Below, one piece after another: positions 1 through 7,433 of a stretch of DNA of 22,115 nucleotides; positions within the stretch are counted from its first letter, which is position 1; each line of letters begins with the position of its first letter. Location of the stretch: positions 1 to 22,115 of the forward strand of contig JAEZFI010000151.1 in the NCBI GenBank assembly GCA_023437745.1, read 5' to 3'. The translations under genes were made by a program, and so were the position numbers. The notes under the pieces are model-generated. The model saw only the letters and a program-made list of their open reading frames with translations. It searched no databases and was not told the DNA's origin. The stretch comes from Actinomycetes bacterium (GTDB lineage: Bacteria > Actinomycetota > Acidimicrobiia > Acidimicrobiales > Microtrichaceae).

Positions 1-495
1 GGCGGGGGCGTCGCCCCGGGCGGGGGCGACCTGGTCGGCCTGGTCTGCCTCGATGTCGCCGACCGTGTCGTCGCCCGCCTCGCCGACCGTGTCGTCGCCC
101 GCCTCGACGGCCGGGGCCTCGTCGACCGGCGCCGTCGCGGGCTCGACCGCCGGCACCGGCGAGGTGGTCACGACGGGCGGCGTGGCGGGGGTGGACGGCG
201 TGTCGTCCGCACCGGCCGATCTGGCGTACTCCGCCAGCTTCTTGCGGGGCTGCGCCGCGAACTCGCCCAGCTCGCGGATCGGCTGCATGCTCGGGTCGTC
301 CAGGACCTCACGCACCTCGCTCTCGAGGTTCGCGCTCAGCGCCCGGAGCTTCTGGACCCACTCACCGGCCGTTCGGGCGGCGCCGGGCAGCTTCTCGGGA
401 CCCAGCACCACGAGCGCGATCACGATGATCGCGAGCAGCTCCGGGAAGGTGAGGGTGTCGAGCAGCGCGAGCAGGCCGCTGCCTGCGGAGGCCAT
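1..495 (-). CDS. tatB: Sec-independent translocase protein TatB-like (3' end outside window)
   Basis: This is a component of the twin-arginine translocase, which exports folded proteins across the cytoplasmic membrane. Translation from the ATG at 495 gives a short N-terminus and one hydrophobic segment at about residues 16-33. The typical TatA/TatB hinge LGPEKLP follows, then an amphipathic helix to about residue 60. The order FPELL, membrane span, LGPEKLP fits TatB better than TatA, but single-sequence assignment is uncertain. The C-terminal tail from about residue 98 is rich in Pro, Ala, Asp and Val and contains a tandem EAGDDTVG repeat. No stop codon appears before the window edge, so at least 165 residues are encoded. 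It lies 50 bp downstream of the small CxxC protein on the same strand and may share its transcript. Confidence 0.85.
   Translation of the reverse strand, partial: MASAGSGLLALLDTLTFPELLAIIVIALVVLGPEKLPGAARTAGEWVQKLRALSANLESEVREVLDDPSMQPIRELGEFAAQPRKKLAEYARSAGADDTPSTPATPPVVTTSPVPAVEPATAPVDEAPAVEAGDDTVGEAGDDTVGDIEADQADQVAPARGDAPA
58..105. repeat. 24-bp tandem repeat, two copies, inside tatB tail
   Basis: Two identical 24-bp units (58-81 and 82-105) lie in frame in the tatB-like gene and encode EAGDDTVG twice. The repeat is in the low-complexity acidic tail, so copy-number change would leave the reading frame intact. Confidence 0.9.
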
Positions 496-545
496 GGGCC
501 GAGTCTACCGGCGGCCGCATCGGGCCCAGGAGGCGCGCCGGCGGG

Positions 546-875
546 TCAGCGATCGGTGATCGCGGTGAGGGCGCTGAACCACTCCTGCCCGGACAGCAGG
601 TCGTGGAAGTCGAGGACGTCGTCGTGCGTGATCGGTTCGCCCATCGGCCGCTCGCTGAGCTCCTGGGGCATGCGCCACTCGACGCACTTCACGCCGGCGG
701 CGGCGAGGATGTCGACGATCTGCTCGTCGGCCTGCTTGACCTCGGTCATACGGCACACCGGGCAACGGAAGAGGTAGGTGCTGGTCCCGGCATCGAGGCA
801 GATGCGAACCTGGAGGTCACGCGAGCGCAGCTCGACGTCACCACATTCGTTGCAGGTCGCTCGGATCAGTGCCAT
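546..875 (-). CDS. Small CxxC (zinc-ribbon-like) hypothetical protein
   Basis: This 109-residue protein is not one I can name. Two CxxC pairs (C8/C11 and C38/C41), separated by a short beta-like segment, look like a zinc ribbon; further cysteines lie at 26 and 64. The rest is acidic and mostly helical, with no membrane segment or signal peptide. The ATG at 875 was chosen because AGGAGG lies a few bases upstream and the zinc-ribbon motif begins immediately. It is transcribed leftwards, 50 bp ahead of tatB, and diverges from the GDPD-like gene across 75 bp. A zinc-binding role in nucleic-acid or protein contact is possible, but nothing in the sequence shows a function. Confidence 0.75.
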   Translation of the reverse strand: MALIRATCNECGDVELRSRDLQVRICLDAGTSTYLFRCPVCRMTEVKQADEQIVDILAAAGVKCVEWRMPQELSERPMGEPITHDDVLDFHDLLSGQEWFSALTAITDR

Positions 876-950
876 GGGGTCTCCTCCTCTGTGCACTTCA
901 CCTTTCGGCAGCCACCCTTCGCCCATTGACCTTTTTGCGATGATTCCACG

Positions 951-1676
951 ATGCCCCCCCGCCTCCGGCCCCTGATCGATCCGCCGATTCTGCTTGCTCG
1001 GCGCGGCGCGAACGCGCATGCTCCGGAGCACACGGCGGAGGGCTACGAGCTGGCGCTGCGCCTCGGTGCCACGGGGCTGACCGGCGACGCCTGGGTGACC
1101 GCCGACGGGGCCGTCGTCCTCCACGGCGAGGGGGCGGTCGGCGGGCGCCTGCGTCGCCGGAGGATCGACCAGCTGACCGCCGAGGAGCTCGCCGCGCTCA
1201 GCGACCCACCGCTGCCCCTGGAGCGCCTGTTCGACCACGCCGTCGCGCTGGTGCTGGACGTCCGGGATCCCGCCGCCGTCGACCCGGTGCTCGCGCTCGC
1301 CCGGCGTCGCGGGGTGATCGACCGGCTGTGGCTCCGCCACCCGGACCTGGGGCGGCTGGAGGAGTGGCGGTCGCAGAGCGAGGCGGTGCACCTCGTGCAC
1401 GTGGCGACGGTGACGTCGCTCGTCGGCGGCCCGGAGCGGCATGCTGCCCGACTCCGCGAGGCGCAGGTGGACGCGCTCCAGATGGGACCGAGGGACTGGA
1501 CCGGTGGGCTCACCACCCTCGTGCACCGCTTCAAGCGCCTGGCGTGGGGTGCCGGCGCCCATCATCAGCGCCAGATCGTGGACCTGCTCGACAGCGGCGT
1601 CGACGCGGTGGAGGGCGACCACGTGGAGCGCCTGATCGACGGGGCCAGAGCGGTCACAGGCCCCCGAAGCGGCTGA
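951..1676 (+). CDS. Degenerate glycerophosphodiester phosphodiesterase-like protein
   Basis: This 241-residue protein aligns along its length with the GDPD TIM barrel. The opening block (ARRG, then EHT) corresponds to the family's AHRG and ENT. The GATGLTGDAWVTADG block corresponds to GADxIExDVxxTxDG, and the C-terminus (GVDAVEGDHVERL) resembles the closing strand. Key active-site positions are changed: the first catalytic His is Arg17, the Asn of ENT is His27, the metal-binding Glu is Thr44, and the HD pair is H58-G59. Asp46 and His58 remain. The usual hydrolysis of glycerophosphodiesters is therefore unlikely, and a pseudoenzyme or a changed substrate is more plausible. No signal peptide is seen. 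It is one of three plus-strand genes, and its 3' end overlaps the convergent lepB by 23 bp. Confidence 0.75.
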   Translation: MPPRLRPLIDPPILLARRGANAHAPEHTAEGYELALRLGATGLTGDAWVTADGAVVLHGEGAVGGRLRRRRIDQLTAEELAALSDPPLPLERLFDHAVALVLDVRDPAAVDPVLALARRRGVIDRLWLRHPDLGRLEEWRSQSEAVHLVHVATVTSLVGGPERHAARLREAQVDALQMGPRDWTGGLTTLVHRFKRLAWGAGAHHQRQIVDLLDSGVDAVEGDHVERLIDGARAVTGPRSG

Positions 1677-2313
1677 ACGGCCACACCCGCAGCACGCCAC
1701 GACCCACGATCAGCTTCTGGTCGATCGGGCCGAACTCGCGGCCGTCCGAGGAGTTCGAACGGTTGTCGCCCATCACCAGGTACTTGCCCTTCGGCACGAC
1801 CAGTTCGTAGCCCTCCGCCTCGGGGTCCACCCGGTCGCAGTTGCCCCACGTCTCACGGCAGCCGATGCGCGTGAACGTGCCCTCGGGCAGGTAGCTCTCC
1901 TCCAGGCGGTTGCCGTCGACGTACACCTGGCCGCCACGGCTCGAGACGTGCTCCCCGGGCAGGCCGATCACCCGCTTGATGAGCACCTCGGGGTCGTCGG
2001 GCCCCGCGGGCGACGTGGGCGGCCGGTCGAAGACCACGATGTCGCCGCGGCCCGGCTCGCGCTCCAGCTTCGACACCACGACCCGGTCGCCGACCTCCAG
2101 CGTGGGCACCATCGACGTCGACGGGATCGAGTACACCTGCAGCACCCAGGTCTTGACGACGATCGTGACGGTGAGGGCGATCACGATGGTGATGCCCCAG
2201 CTCATCGCGCCGCGGAAGCGGGTCCGGCGGCTGGGGGCCTGCGGGAGTGTGATCGAGCGGTCGATGCCCGGGTCGAAGGTCCCCGCCCGGTCGGGCTCAT
2301 CGGTCGTCGTCAC
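1654..2313 (-). CDS. lepB: Signal peptidase I (first of two tandem paralogues, downstream copy)
   Basis: This type I signal peptidase cleaves Sec and Tat signal peptides at the outer face of the membrane. The protein has 219 residues: a cytoplasmic N-terminus of about 36 residues, one membrane anchor (about 37-57), then the S26 catalytic domain. The SIPSTSMVPTL motif supplies the nucleophile Ser67, and the IKRVIGLPGE motif supplies the general base Lys113. The conserved GDNR box (MGDNRSNSSDGR) is near the C-terminus. An insert with two cysteines (IGC...GNC) may form a disulfide. The GTG start at 2313 overlaps the stop of the upstream paralogue in a GTGA junction, which suggests translational coupling. 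It ends the pafB-pafC-lepB-lepB run. Confidence 0.93.
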   Translation of the reverse strand: MTTTDEPDRAGTFDPGIDRSITLPQAPSRRTRFRGAMSWGITIVIALTVTIVVKTWVLQVYSIPSTSMVPTLEVGDRVVVSKLEREPGRGDIVVFDRPPTSPAGPDDPEVLIKRVIGLPGEHVSSRGGQVYVDGNRLEESYLPEGTFTRIGCRETWGNCDRVDPEAEGYELVVPKGKYLVMGDNRSNSSDGREFGPIDQKLIVGRGVLRVWPFSRFGGL

Positions 2314-2861
2314 AGGAAGGCCACCCTATTCGGTGGCCAGATCAACGCGAACGCGCGGCCCACCACCGAGTCGACCGGCACCGGTCCGAACGCGCGGCTG
2401 TCCTTGGAGTCCATGCGGTTGTCCCCGAGCAGGAACACCTCGCCCTTCGGCACGACCAGCGGCGTGTCGAGCCGGTCGGTGATCGTCCCCTCGCCGAGGT
2501 ACGGCTCCGTGAGCGGCCGGCCGTTGATGTACACGGTGCCCCCGCGGGCCTCGATCGTGTCGCCGGGCAGTCCGATGACGCGCTTGATCAGGTCGTCGGG
2601 GTCGTCGGCGGAGCCCTTCGGCGCCGTGGCGGGGCGCTCCACGACCACGACGTCGCCGCGGCGGACGTCGTGGGCCCTGTAGGAGAGCTTGTTCACGAGG
2701 ACGCGGTCGCCGTCGGTGAGCGTCGGGGCCATCGACTCGGACGGGATCGAGAACGACTGGATGGCCCAGCTCTCGAAGGCCCACGCGATCAGCGCGGCGG
2801 CGGCGATCAGGACCACCCACTCGCGGACGAGCCGGCTGAGCGGGGTGCGCTCGGTGGTCAC
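2310..2861 (-). CDS. lepB: Signal peptidase I (second tandem paralogue, upstream copy)
   Basis: This is a compact 183-residue signal peptidase I. It has a short N-terminus, one membrane span at about residues 14-34, the nucleophile motif SIPSESMAPTL (Ser43), the base motif IKRVIGLPGD (Lys93), and the GDNRMDSKDSR box. It lacks the long cytoplasmic N-terminus and the two-cysteine insert of its neighbour, so the pair is a diverged duplication rather than a repeat artefact. The GTG start at 2861 overlaps the pafC stop (GTGA), and its own stop overlaps the next lepB start in the same way. The pair may divide substrates or provide redundancy; the sequence does not show which. Confidence 0.92.
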   Translation of the reverse strand: MTTERTPLSRLVREWVVLIAAAALIAWAFESWAIQSFSIPSESMAPTLTDGDRVLVNKLSYRAHDVRRGDVVVVERPATAPKGSADDPDDLIKRVIGLPGDTIEARGGTVYINGRPLTEPYLGEGTITDRLDTPLVVPKGEVFLLGDNRMDSKDSRAFGPVPVDSVVGRAFALIWPPNRVAFL

Positions 2862-3832
2862 CTCGTGACGCCGTACCGACGGAGGATGCGGTCCGCCATC
2901 GCCCCGGGCGCGGCGACGAGCGCCTCGCGGCGGTCGAGGGGCGCGTCGATCGCGAGCACGTCGGCGTGGAGACCGAGGCGGGTGACCAGGCTGGCCCACC
3001 ACGCCTCGCCGGAGACGGCCAGCGTGACCGTCACGGAGCCGTCCTCGGCCTCGTCGAGCGCGATGAGCGGCACGTGCTCCAGCAGGATGCGGCCCGGCGG
3101 GCGCACGTGGAGCGTGACCGTCGGGAGGTCCCCCGGATCCGAGAACCAATCGCCCTCGGGGCCCTCACGCTCGACCACCGGCTCGTCGAGCACCTCGAGG
3201 TCGGAGATGCGGTCGACGCGGAAGAGCCGTGAGGCCTCGGCCTCCCGGCACCACGCTGCGAGGTACCAGGCGCCGTCGCGGGGCACGAGCGCCGTGGGCT
3301 CGACCACGCGGGTGCGGCGGACGTCGCGCCCGGCCGAGTAGTAGTCGATCCGCACCGCGACCCGGTCGGAGACCGCACCCCGAAGGGTGTCGAGCAGCTC
3401 GGCGTCCGCGCGCCCCAGATCGACGTCGAGCCCGGCGTCGTCGGTGTCGCCCAGGACCCGGCGCACCTTGGCGAGGGCGCGGGCGAGCGGCCCTTCGGGG
3501 TCGTTGCCCGGGGTGGAGGCGAGGGCCGACGCCGCCGCGAGGACCGCCACCGCCTGGTCGTGGGTGAGCGACAGGGGGCGGCGGAACCACGGGCCGACGC
3601 TGATCGACACCCAGTCGTCGTCGAGCACCATCTCGTTCAGCGCGTCGGGGGTGTACGGGTAGACGCCCGTCATCCCGAAGCGCTCGAGGTCGTCCACCAG
3701 CTCCTTCTCCGTCACGGCGAAGCGCTCGCACAGCTCGGCGACGCTCGCCCCACCCTGCTCCACCACCCACGGCACGATCGCGAGGAGCCGCTGCACCCGC
3801 TCGATCGCCGACGCCTTCGCCGGAGCGCTCAT
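2858..3832 (-). CDS. pafC: WYL-domain transcriptional regulator PafC
   Basis: This 324-residue protein has an N-terminal helical DNA-binding region (about 10-65: IERVQRLLAIVPWVVEQGG, then a predicted winged helix). A central helical domain follows, then a WYL domain whose motif reads DGAWYLAAW, followed by the SRLFRVDRI block and a C-terminal extension. In mycobacteria PafB and PafC form an activator of the RecA/LexA-independent DNA-damage response, and the WYL domains are thought to sense single-stranded DNA. The ATG at 3832 overlaps the pafB stop by one base (TGATG), as expected for subunits made in equal amounts. Naming it PafC rather than PafB rests on its downstream position and on the PafC-like start. 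Confidence 0.88.
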   Translation of the reverse strand: MSAPAKASAIERVQRLLAIVPWVVEQGGASVAELCERFAVTEKELVDDLERFGMTGVYPYTPDALNEMVLDDDWVSISVGPWFRRPLSLTHDQAVAVLAAASALASTPGNDPEGPLARALAKVRRVLGDTDDAGLDVDLGRADAELLDTLRGAVSDRVAVRIDYYSAGRDVRRTRVVEPTALVPRDGAWYLAAWCREAEASRLFRVDRISDLEVLDEPVVEREGPEGDWFSDPGDLPTVTLHVRPPGRILLEHVPLIALDEAEDGSVTVTLAVSGEAWWASLVTRLGLHADVLAIDAPLDRREALVAAPGAMADRILRRYGVTR

Positions 3833-4770
3833 CAGCCCACCGCCTCCCAGTGCGCGGCGGCGTCCCGCACCCAGCGCACGAGGTCCTCGCGCAGGTCGGC
3901 GGGCTCCACGATCTCGGCGTGGTCGAGGAAGTCGAGGACCAGCGAGCGGAACGCGTCCATGTTGCTCACCGTCATCTCGACGAGCGCGTCGCCGTCGTCC
4001 TCCATCCGCCACAGCGCGTCCTCGCCGATCAGCGTGCGGGCGCGGAGCACGTGGTCGCGGTCGAACCGCACGGTCGCGGTGACGGAGCCCTCCCCCACGC
4101 GCCACGGGTCGAGGCGCAGCGACGGGCGCTGATCGGGGGGCGTGAACCCGTTGGGCGGTCCGGTGGAGATCGCGCCCTCGATGCGGTCGATCCGGAAGGT
4201 CCGGTGGGCGTCGCGGAGCTCGTCGTGCCCGCCGAGGTACCACTCCCCGCCCACCGACTGCACACGGTACGGATGCACCCTGCGCTCCAGCCCGTGGTAC
4301 GTGAAGCCGACGATCCGGTGCTCCGTGAGCGCCCCGAAGAGCAGGCCGAGGTGCGGCGTGGCCGGCAGGTCCACGTCGATCGCTCCGCTCACCGCGGGGG
4401 TCTCGCGCCCTCCGAGGCTGCGGAGCGCACCCATCGTGTCGCCACTCACCCGGATCGTCTCGAGGGCCAGCTGCAGGGCCGCCAGCTCGTCGGGATCGAG
4501 CCCCGGGTCGCGGAGGAACGCGTCGGGATGCCGGATGATGTAGCCCAGCTCGCCCGCGCCGCCGTACTCGACGGGCTCGACGGAGATCACTGCGCCCATC
4601 GTCTCGAGGTCGGCCTTGTCGCGCTCGAACGTCCGGCGGAACGACTCGTCGTTGTCGTAGCCGTGGTAGGCGTCGAGGCGCTCCCTGATCTCTTCGCGCG
4701 TGATCGGCGTACGGGTGTGGAGGAGCTCGCCCAGGAGGTTGAGGAGGCGCTCGGCCTTGTCGGCGGACAT
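3832..4770 (-). CDS. pafB: WYL-domain transcriptional regulator PafB
   Basis: This 312-residue regulator starts with a classical winged helix-turn-helix (about 5-60: KAERLLNLLGELLHTRTPI, with the RTFERDKADLETMG recognition segment). A helical linker follows, then a WYL domain with the motif GGEWYLGGHD and the RTFRIDRIEGA block. It is the partner of PafC in the DNA-damage response activator known from Mycobacterium. The ATG at 4770 is the first in-frame start ahead of the helix-turn-helix and lies 10 bp after the DUF3866 stop, which suggests cotranscription. The linkage to pafA is conserved in actinobacteria, although biochemical work places PafBC in transcription rather than in pupylation. 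Confidence 0.9.
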   Translation of the reverse strand: MSADKAERLLNLLGELLHTRTPITREEIRERLDAYHGYDNDESFRRTFERDKADLETMGAVISVEPVEYGGAGELGYIIRHPDAFLRDPGLDPDELAALQLALETIRVSGDTMGALRSLGGRETPAVSGAIDVDLPATPHLGLLFGALTEHRIVGFTYHGLERRVHPYRVQSVGGEWYLGGHDELRDAHRTFRIDRIEGAISTGPPNGFTPPDQRPSLRLDPWRVGEGSVTATVRFDRDHVLRARTLIGEDALWRMEDDGDALVEMTVSNMDAFRSLVLDFLDHAEIVEPADLREDLVRWVRDAAAHWEAVG

Positions 4771-4780
4771 CGCCGTGAGC

Positions 4781-5863
4781 CTACGAGAGGTCGCCGTCGC
4801 ACGAGGCCACGGCGACCTGCGCCGCGGCCGCCGTGGCGTCGAAGAAGAGCGCGTCCTCCGTGTGGTCGCGTCCCATCGTGGTGATCCGCAGGTCGACGTC
4901 GTCGAGGAGCATGCCCGCGTCCAGCCGGGCCTCCGGCTCGAAGACCCTGACGCCGGGCAGCTCGGCGGCCTCCGGGGGCACCGACGCCACCCACGGCCGT
5001 GACGCGGTGAAGCGGGCGACGGTGCGGGTGTGGTGGCTGATGCCCTGGTGCCGCGGGCGGGCATCGCCGCTGGACGCACGCACCGCCAGCACCGGCGTGC
5101 CGTCCATGGCCAGCGCCGCGTCCAGCACGGACGCCGCCTCGATCGCGGAGTGGCCCAGGGCCGTGCCCGTGCCCACCACACCGGGTCCCATGCCGACGAC
5201 GACCACGTCGGCGCCGCCCACATGTCGAGCGAGCGTCAGGGCGGAAGGCACCGAGACCGCCTCCAGCTCGCCGCCGAACGCATGGCCGGCCGTCACCGTG
5301 ACGTCGAGGAGGGATCGCTCGCGGAGGGAGTGGACGAGATCCGACAGCGCGAGGGGCAGGGCCGCGCCGTCCGTCATCACGTAGGCGACGCGCAGCTCCG
5401 GCCGCAGCTGCTTGAGCGCGAGCGCCACCATCCCCACCTGGCTGTGCACGAGGCACGCGACGACCGGCGTCCCGTCGAGCTGCACCGGTAGGTCCGGATG
5501 CCCCAGCTCGGACGTGCCGGCGTCGAACTGGAGCGACGTGTAGCGCAGCTTCATCACGTGGTCGGGGCCCGAGCGGTGGAAGCCCTCACGGGCGAGGTTC
5601 CAGTGCACGACGTGCCAGCCGCCCGTGCCGAGTCCGAGGTCGACGGCGGTGGTGTTGCACACGACCCGATCACCGACCGCCACCTCGCCGGTCAGCTCCG
5701 TGAGCACGTAGGCGCGGTCACCGGCCGCGGGCGGGACCCCGGGCGCTTCAGCGGCGGGCGGCGCAGCGGCGGACGGCGCGGCGTCGAAGCGGACCCGCAC
5801 TCGCTGGAGGCCGTGGCGCTCGGCGAGGATCTCGACGACCTCGGCCGTCCGGAACGAGGGCAC
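4781..5863 (-). CDS. DUF3866 family protein
   Basis: This 360-residue protein matches my recollection of DUF3866, a family of unknown function found mainly in actinobacteria. The N-terminal third (about 1-110) looks beta-rich and resembles a small barrel: GDRAYVLTELTGEVAVGDRVVCNTTA, then GTGGWHVVHWNL. The remainder has alternating strands and helices with glycine-rich turns (VVVGMGPGVVGTGTALGHSA) and a conserved-looking SHHTRTV segment, consistent with a Rossmann-like fold. No signal peptide or membrane span is visible. The GTG start at 5863 follows pafA by 75 bp, and the stop is 10 bp before pafB, so the gene sits inside the pafA-pafB-pafC run. A link to the Pup system is suggested only by position. 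Confidence 0.75.
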   Translation of the reverse strand: MPSFRTAEVVEILAERHGLQRVRVRFDAAPSAAAPPAAEAPGVPPAAGDRAYVLTELTGEVAVGDRVVCNTTAVDLGLGTGGWHVVHWNLAREGFHRSGPDHVMKLRYTSLQFDAGTSELGHPDLPVQLDGTPVVACLVHSQVGMVALALKQLRPELRVAYVMTDGAALPLALSDLVHSLRERSLLDVTVTAGHAFGGELEAVSVPSALTLARHVGGADVVVVGMGPGVVGTGTALGHSAIEAASVLDAALAMDGTPVLAVRASSGDARPRHQGISHHTRTVARFTASRPWVASVPPEAAELPGVRVFEPEARLDAGMLLDDVDLRITTMGRDHTEDALFFDATAAAAQVAVASCDGDLS

Positions 5864-5938
5864 GTTCGGCTCAGGCCTGGTGGCGCAGCGACGAAGCCGA
5901 GCTCGCGAGGCGACCCTGAGCGGAGCCGGCCTGGCTGC
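5864..5938. other. 75-bp pafA-DUF3866 spacer, possible interspersed repeat
   Basis: This spacer is dense in short palindromic words on the plus strand (GAGCTCGCGAG, CTCAGG facing CCTGAG, GCCGGCC). It has no clear terminator or promoter. The composition resembles interspersed intergenic elements of GC-rich actinobacteria, but only one copy is in the window, so this is a suggestion. Confidence 0.3.
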
Positions 5939-7297
5939 TCACAGCGACTCGATGAGCTTCTCGACCCGGTCGTCGTGGCTCTTGAACGGGTCCTTGCAGA
6001 GCACCGTCCGCTGGGCCTGGTCGTTGAGCTTCAGGTGGACCCAGTCGACCGTGTAGTCGCGCTTCCGCTCCTTCGCGACCCTGATGAACTCTCCCCGCAG
6101 CCGAGCCCGGGTGGTCTGGGGCGGGATCTCCACGGCGTCGTTGATGTCGGCGTCGGTCACGATCCGCTCGACGAGGCCGCGGCGCTGCAGCTTGTAGAAG
6201 ACGCTGCGCGAGCGGTTGATGTCGTGGTACTGGAGGTCGAGGAGCGCCACCCGGGGGTGCGAGAGCGGCAGCTGGTGCTTCTCGCGGTACGCCTCGATGA
6301 GGTTGTGCTTGGTCACCCAGTCGATCTCGCGGTCCAGGGAGAGCGGATCGGTCTCGAGCCCGGTCATGACGTGCTGCCACATCTCGAGCGCCTGCTTCTC
6401 CTGGGGCTGCAGGTCGTGGTTCTCGGCGTAGCGCAGGGCTCGGTTCAGGTACTCGGACTGGATCTCGAGGGCGGAGGCCTCGCGGCCGTTGGCGAGCCGC
6501 ACGCGCCGGCGGCCGGTGAGATCGTGGGACATCTCGCGGATCGCGCGGATCGGGTTCTCGAGCGTCATGTCCCGCAGGACCACGTTCGGATCCTCGAGCA
6601 TGCGGAGCAGCAGCGCCGTCGCGCCGACCTTCAGGAAGGTGGGGTACTCACCCATGTTGGAGTCGCCCACGATGACGTGCAGGCGGCGGTAGCGGTCGGA
6701 GTCGGCGTGCGGCTCGTCGCGGGTGTTGATGATCGGTCGGCTGCGGGTCGTCGCGGAGCTGACGCCCTCCCAGATGTGCTCGGCTCGCTGCGAGGCGCAG
6801 AACATCGCCCCTCGGGCCGTCTGCAGGACCTTGCCGGCGCCCGCATAGATCTGGCGGCTGACCAGGAACGGGATGAGGACCTCCGTGTAGTGGGTCAGCT
6901 CGTCCCGGCGCGACGTGAGGTAGTTCTCGTGGCAGCCGTAGGAGTTGCCCGCAGAGTCCGTGTTGTTGCGGAACAGGTAGATGTCGCCCCGGATCCCCTC
7001 CTCGGTGAGCCGCTGCTCGGCCGACTCGAGGAGCTGCTCGAGGATCCGCTCCCCCGCCTTGTCGTGCGCCACGAGGTCGTGGAGGGAGTCGCACTCGGGC
7101 GTGGCGTACTCGGGGTGCGAGCCGACGTCGAGGTAGAGGCGGGCCCCGTTGGCCAGGAACACGTTCGAGCTCCGGCCCCACGAGACCACCCGCCGGAAGA
7201 GGTAGCGGGCCACTTCGTCGGGGCTGAGCCGGCGCTGGCCGCGAAGGGTGCAGGTCACGCCGTATTCGTTCTCGAGTCCGAAGATCCGCCGGTCCAT
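5939..7297 (-). CDS. pafA: Pup--protein ligase PafA
   Basis: PafA activates the C-terminal Glu of Pup with ATP and joins it to substrate lysines in the cytoplasm. The 452-residue protein matches the carboxylate-amine ligase family over its full length. It has RRIFGLENEYGVT at the start (Glu9, a metal ligand), LYLDVGSHPEYATPECDS with the presumed catalytic Asp57, and GDIYLFRNNTDSAGNSYGCHENYL. It also has the nucleotide-binding block TTRSRPIINTRDEPHADSDRYRRLHVI, and it ends with the conserved QAQRTVLCKDPF region. It lacks the Dop loop, which separates it from the dop gene in this window. The ATG at 7297 has no Shine-Dalgarno but sits 9 bp after a TANNNT box, which suggests a leaderless transcript. 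It leads the DUF3866-pafB-pafC run. Confidence 0.97.
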   Translation of the reverse strand: MDRRIFGLENEYGVTCTLRGQRRLSPDEVARYLFRRVVSWGRSSNVFLANGARLYLDVGSHPEYATPECDSLHDLVAHDKAGERILEQLLESAEQRLTEEGIRGDIYLFRNNTDSAGNSYGCHENYLTSRRDELTHYTEVLIPFLVSRQIYAGAGKVLQTARGAMFCASQRAEHIWEGVSSATTRSRPIINTRDEPHADSDRYRRLHVIVGDSNMGEYPTFLKVGATALLLRMLEDPNVVLRDMTLENPIRAIREMSHDLTGRRRVRLANGREASALEIQSEYLNRALRYAENHDLQPQEKQALEMWQHVMTGLETDPLSLDREIDWVTKHNLIEAYREKHQLPLSHPRVALLDLQYHDINRSRSVFYKLQRRGLVERIVTDADINDAVEIPPQTTRARLRGEFIRVAKERKRDYTVDWVHLKLNDQAQRTVLCKDPFKSHDDRVEKLIESL

Positions 7298-7306
7298 GCG
7301 AAGCTC

Positions 7307-7312
7307 AACCTA
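7307..7312 (-). promoter_or_regulatory. Candidate -10 (TAGGTT) of leaderless pafA promoter
   Basis: On the minus strand TAGGTT fits the actinobacterial TANNNT -10 and ends 9 bases before the pafA ATG. There is no ribosome binding site between them. No good -35 is visible. Confidence 0.4.
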
Positions 7313-7327
7313 CCGGCGCCGGACCTC

Positions 7328-7342
7328 GATGTGGCTCACATC
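7328..7342. promoter_or_regulatory. 15-bp perfect palindrome over the presumed pafA -35 region
   Basis: GATGTG and CACATC form perfect arms around a GCT centre. The site spans the place where a -35 element for the pafA promoter would lie, as an operator would. The binding protein is unknown. Confidence 0.4.
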
Positions 7343-7368
7343 TCGCAGGGCCGGCCACGCACCCTTTC

Positions 7369-7418
7369 TCGACTGTCGACCCTCCGTGCGTCTCCCGCAC
7401 GCTGCGCTGACTGTCGAC
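7369..7418. repeat. Left flanking repeat of the DUF559 islet
   Basis: This 50-bp stretch matches 8456-8505 at 39 of 50 positions in the same orientation. It keeps the TCGACTGTCGA start and the GTGCG...CGCAC hairpin. Its first 21 bases (7369-7389) are also the inverted complement of 8446-8466 at 20 of 21 positions. A second, inner 10-bp inverted repeat pairs 7411-7420 with 8386-8395. Confidence 0.8.
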
Positions 7419-7433
7419 ACACGGTGCCCCGGG

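Noticed and set aside
1654..2861. Tandem lepB as an assembly duplication
   Set aside because: The two proteins differ throughout, including their N-termini and an insert, so they are true paralogues.
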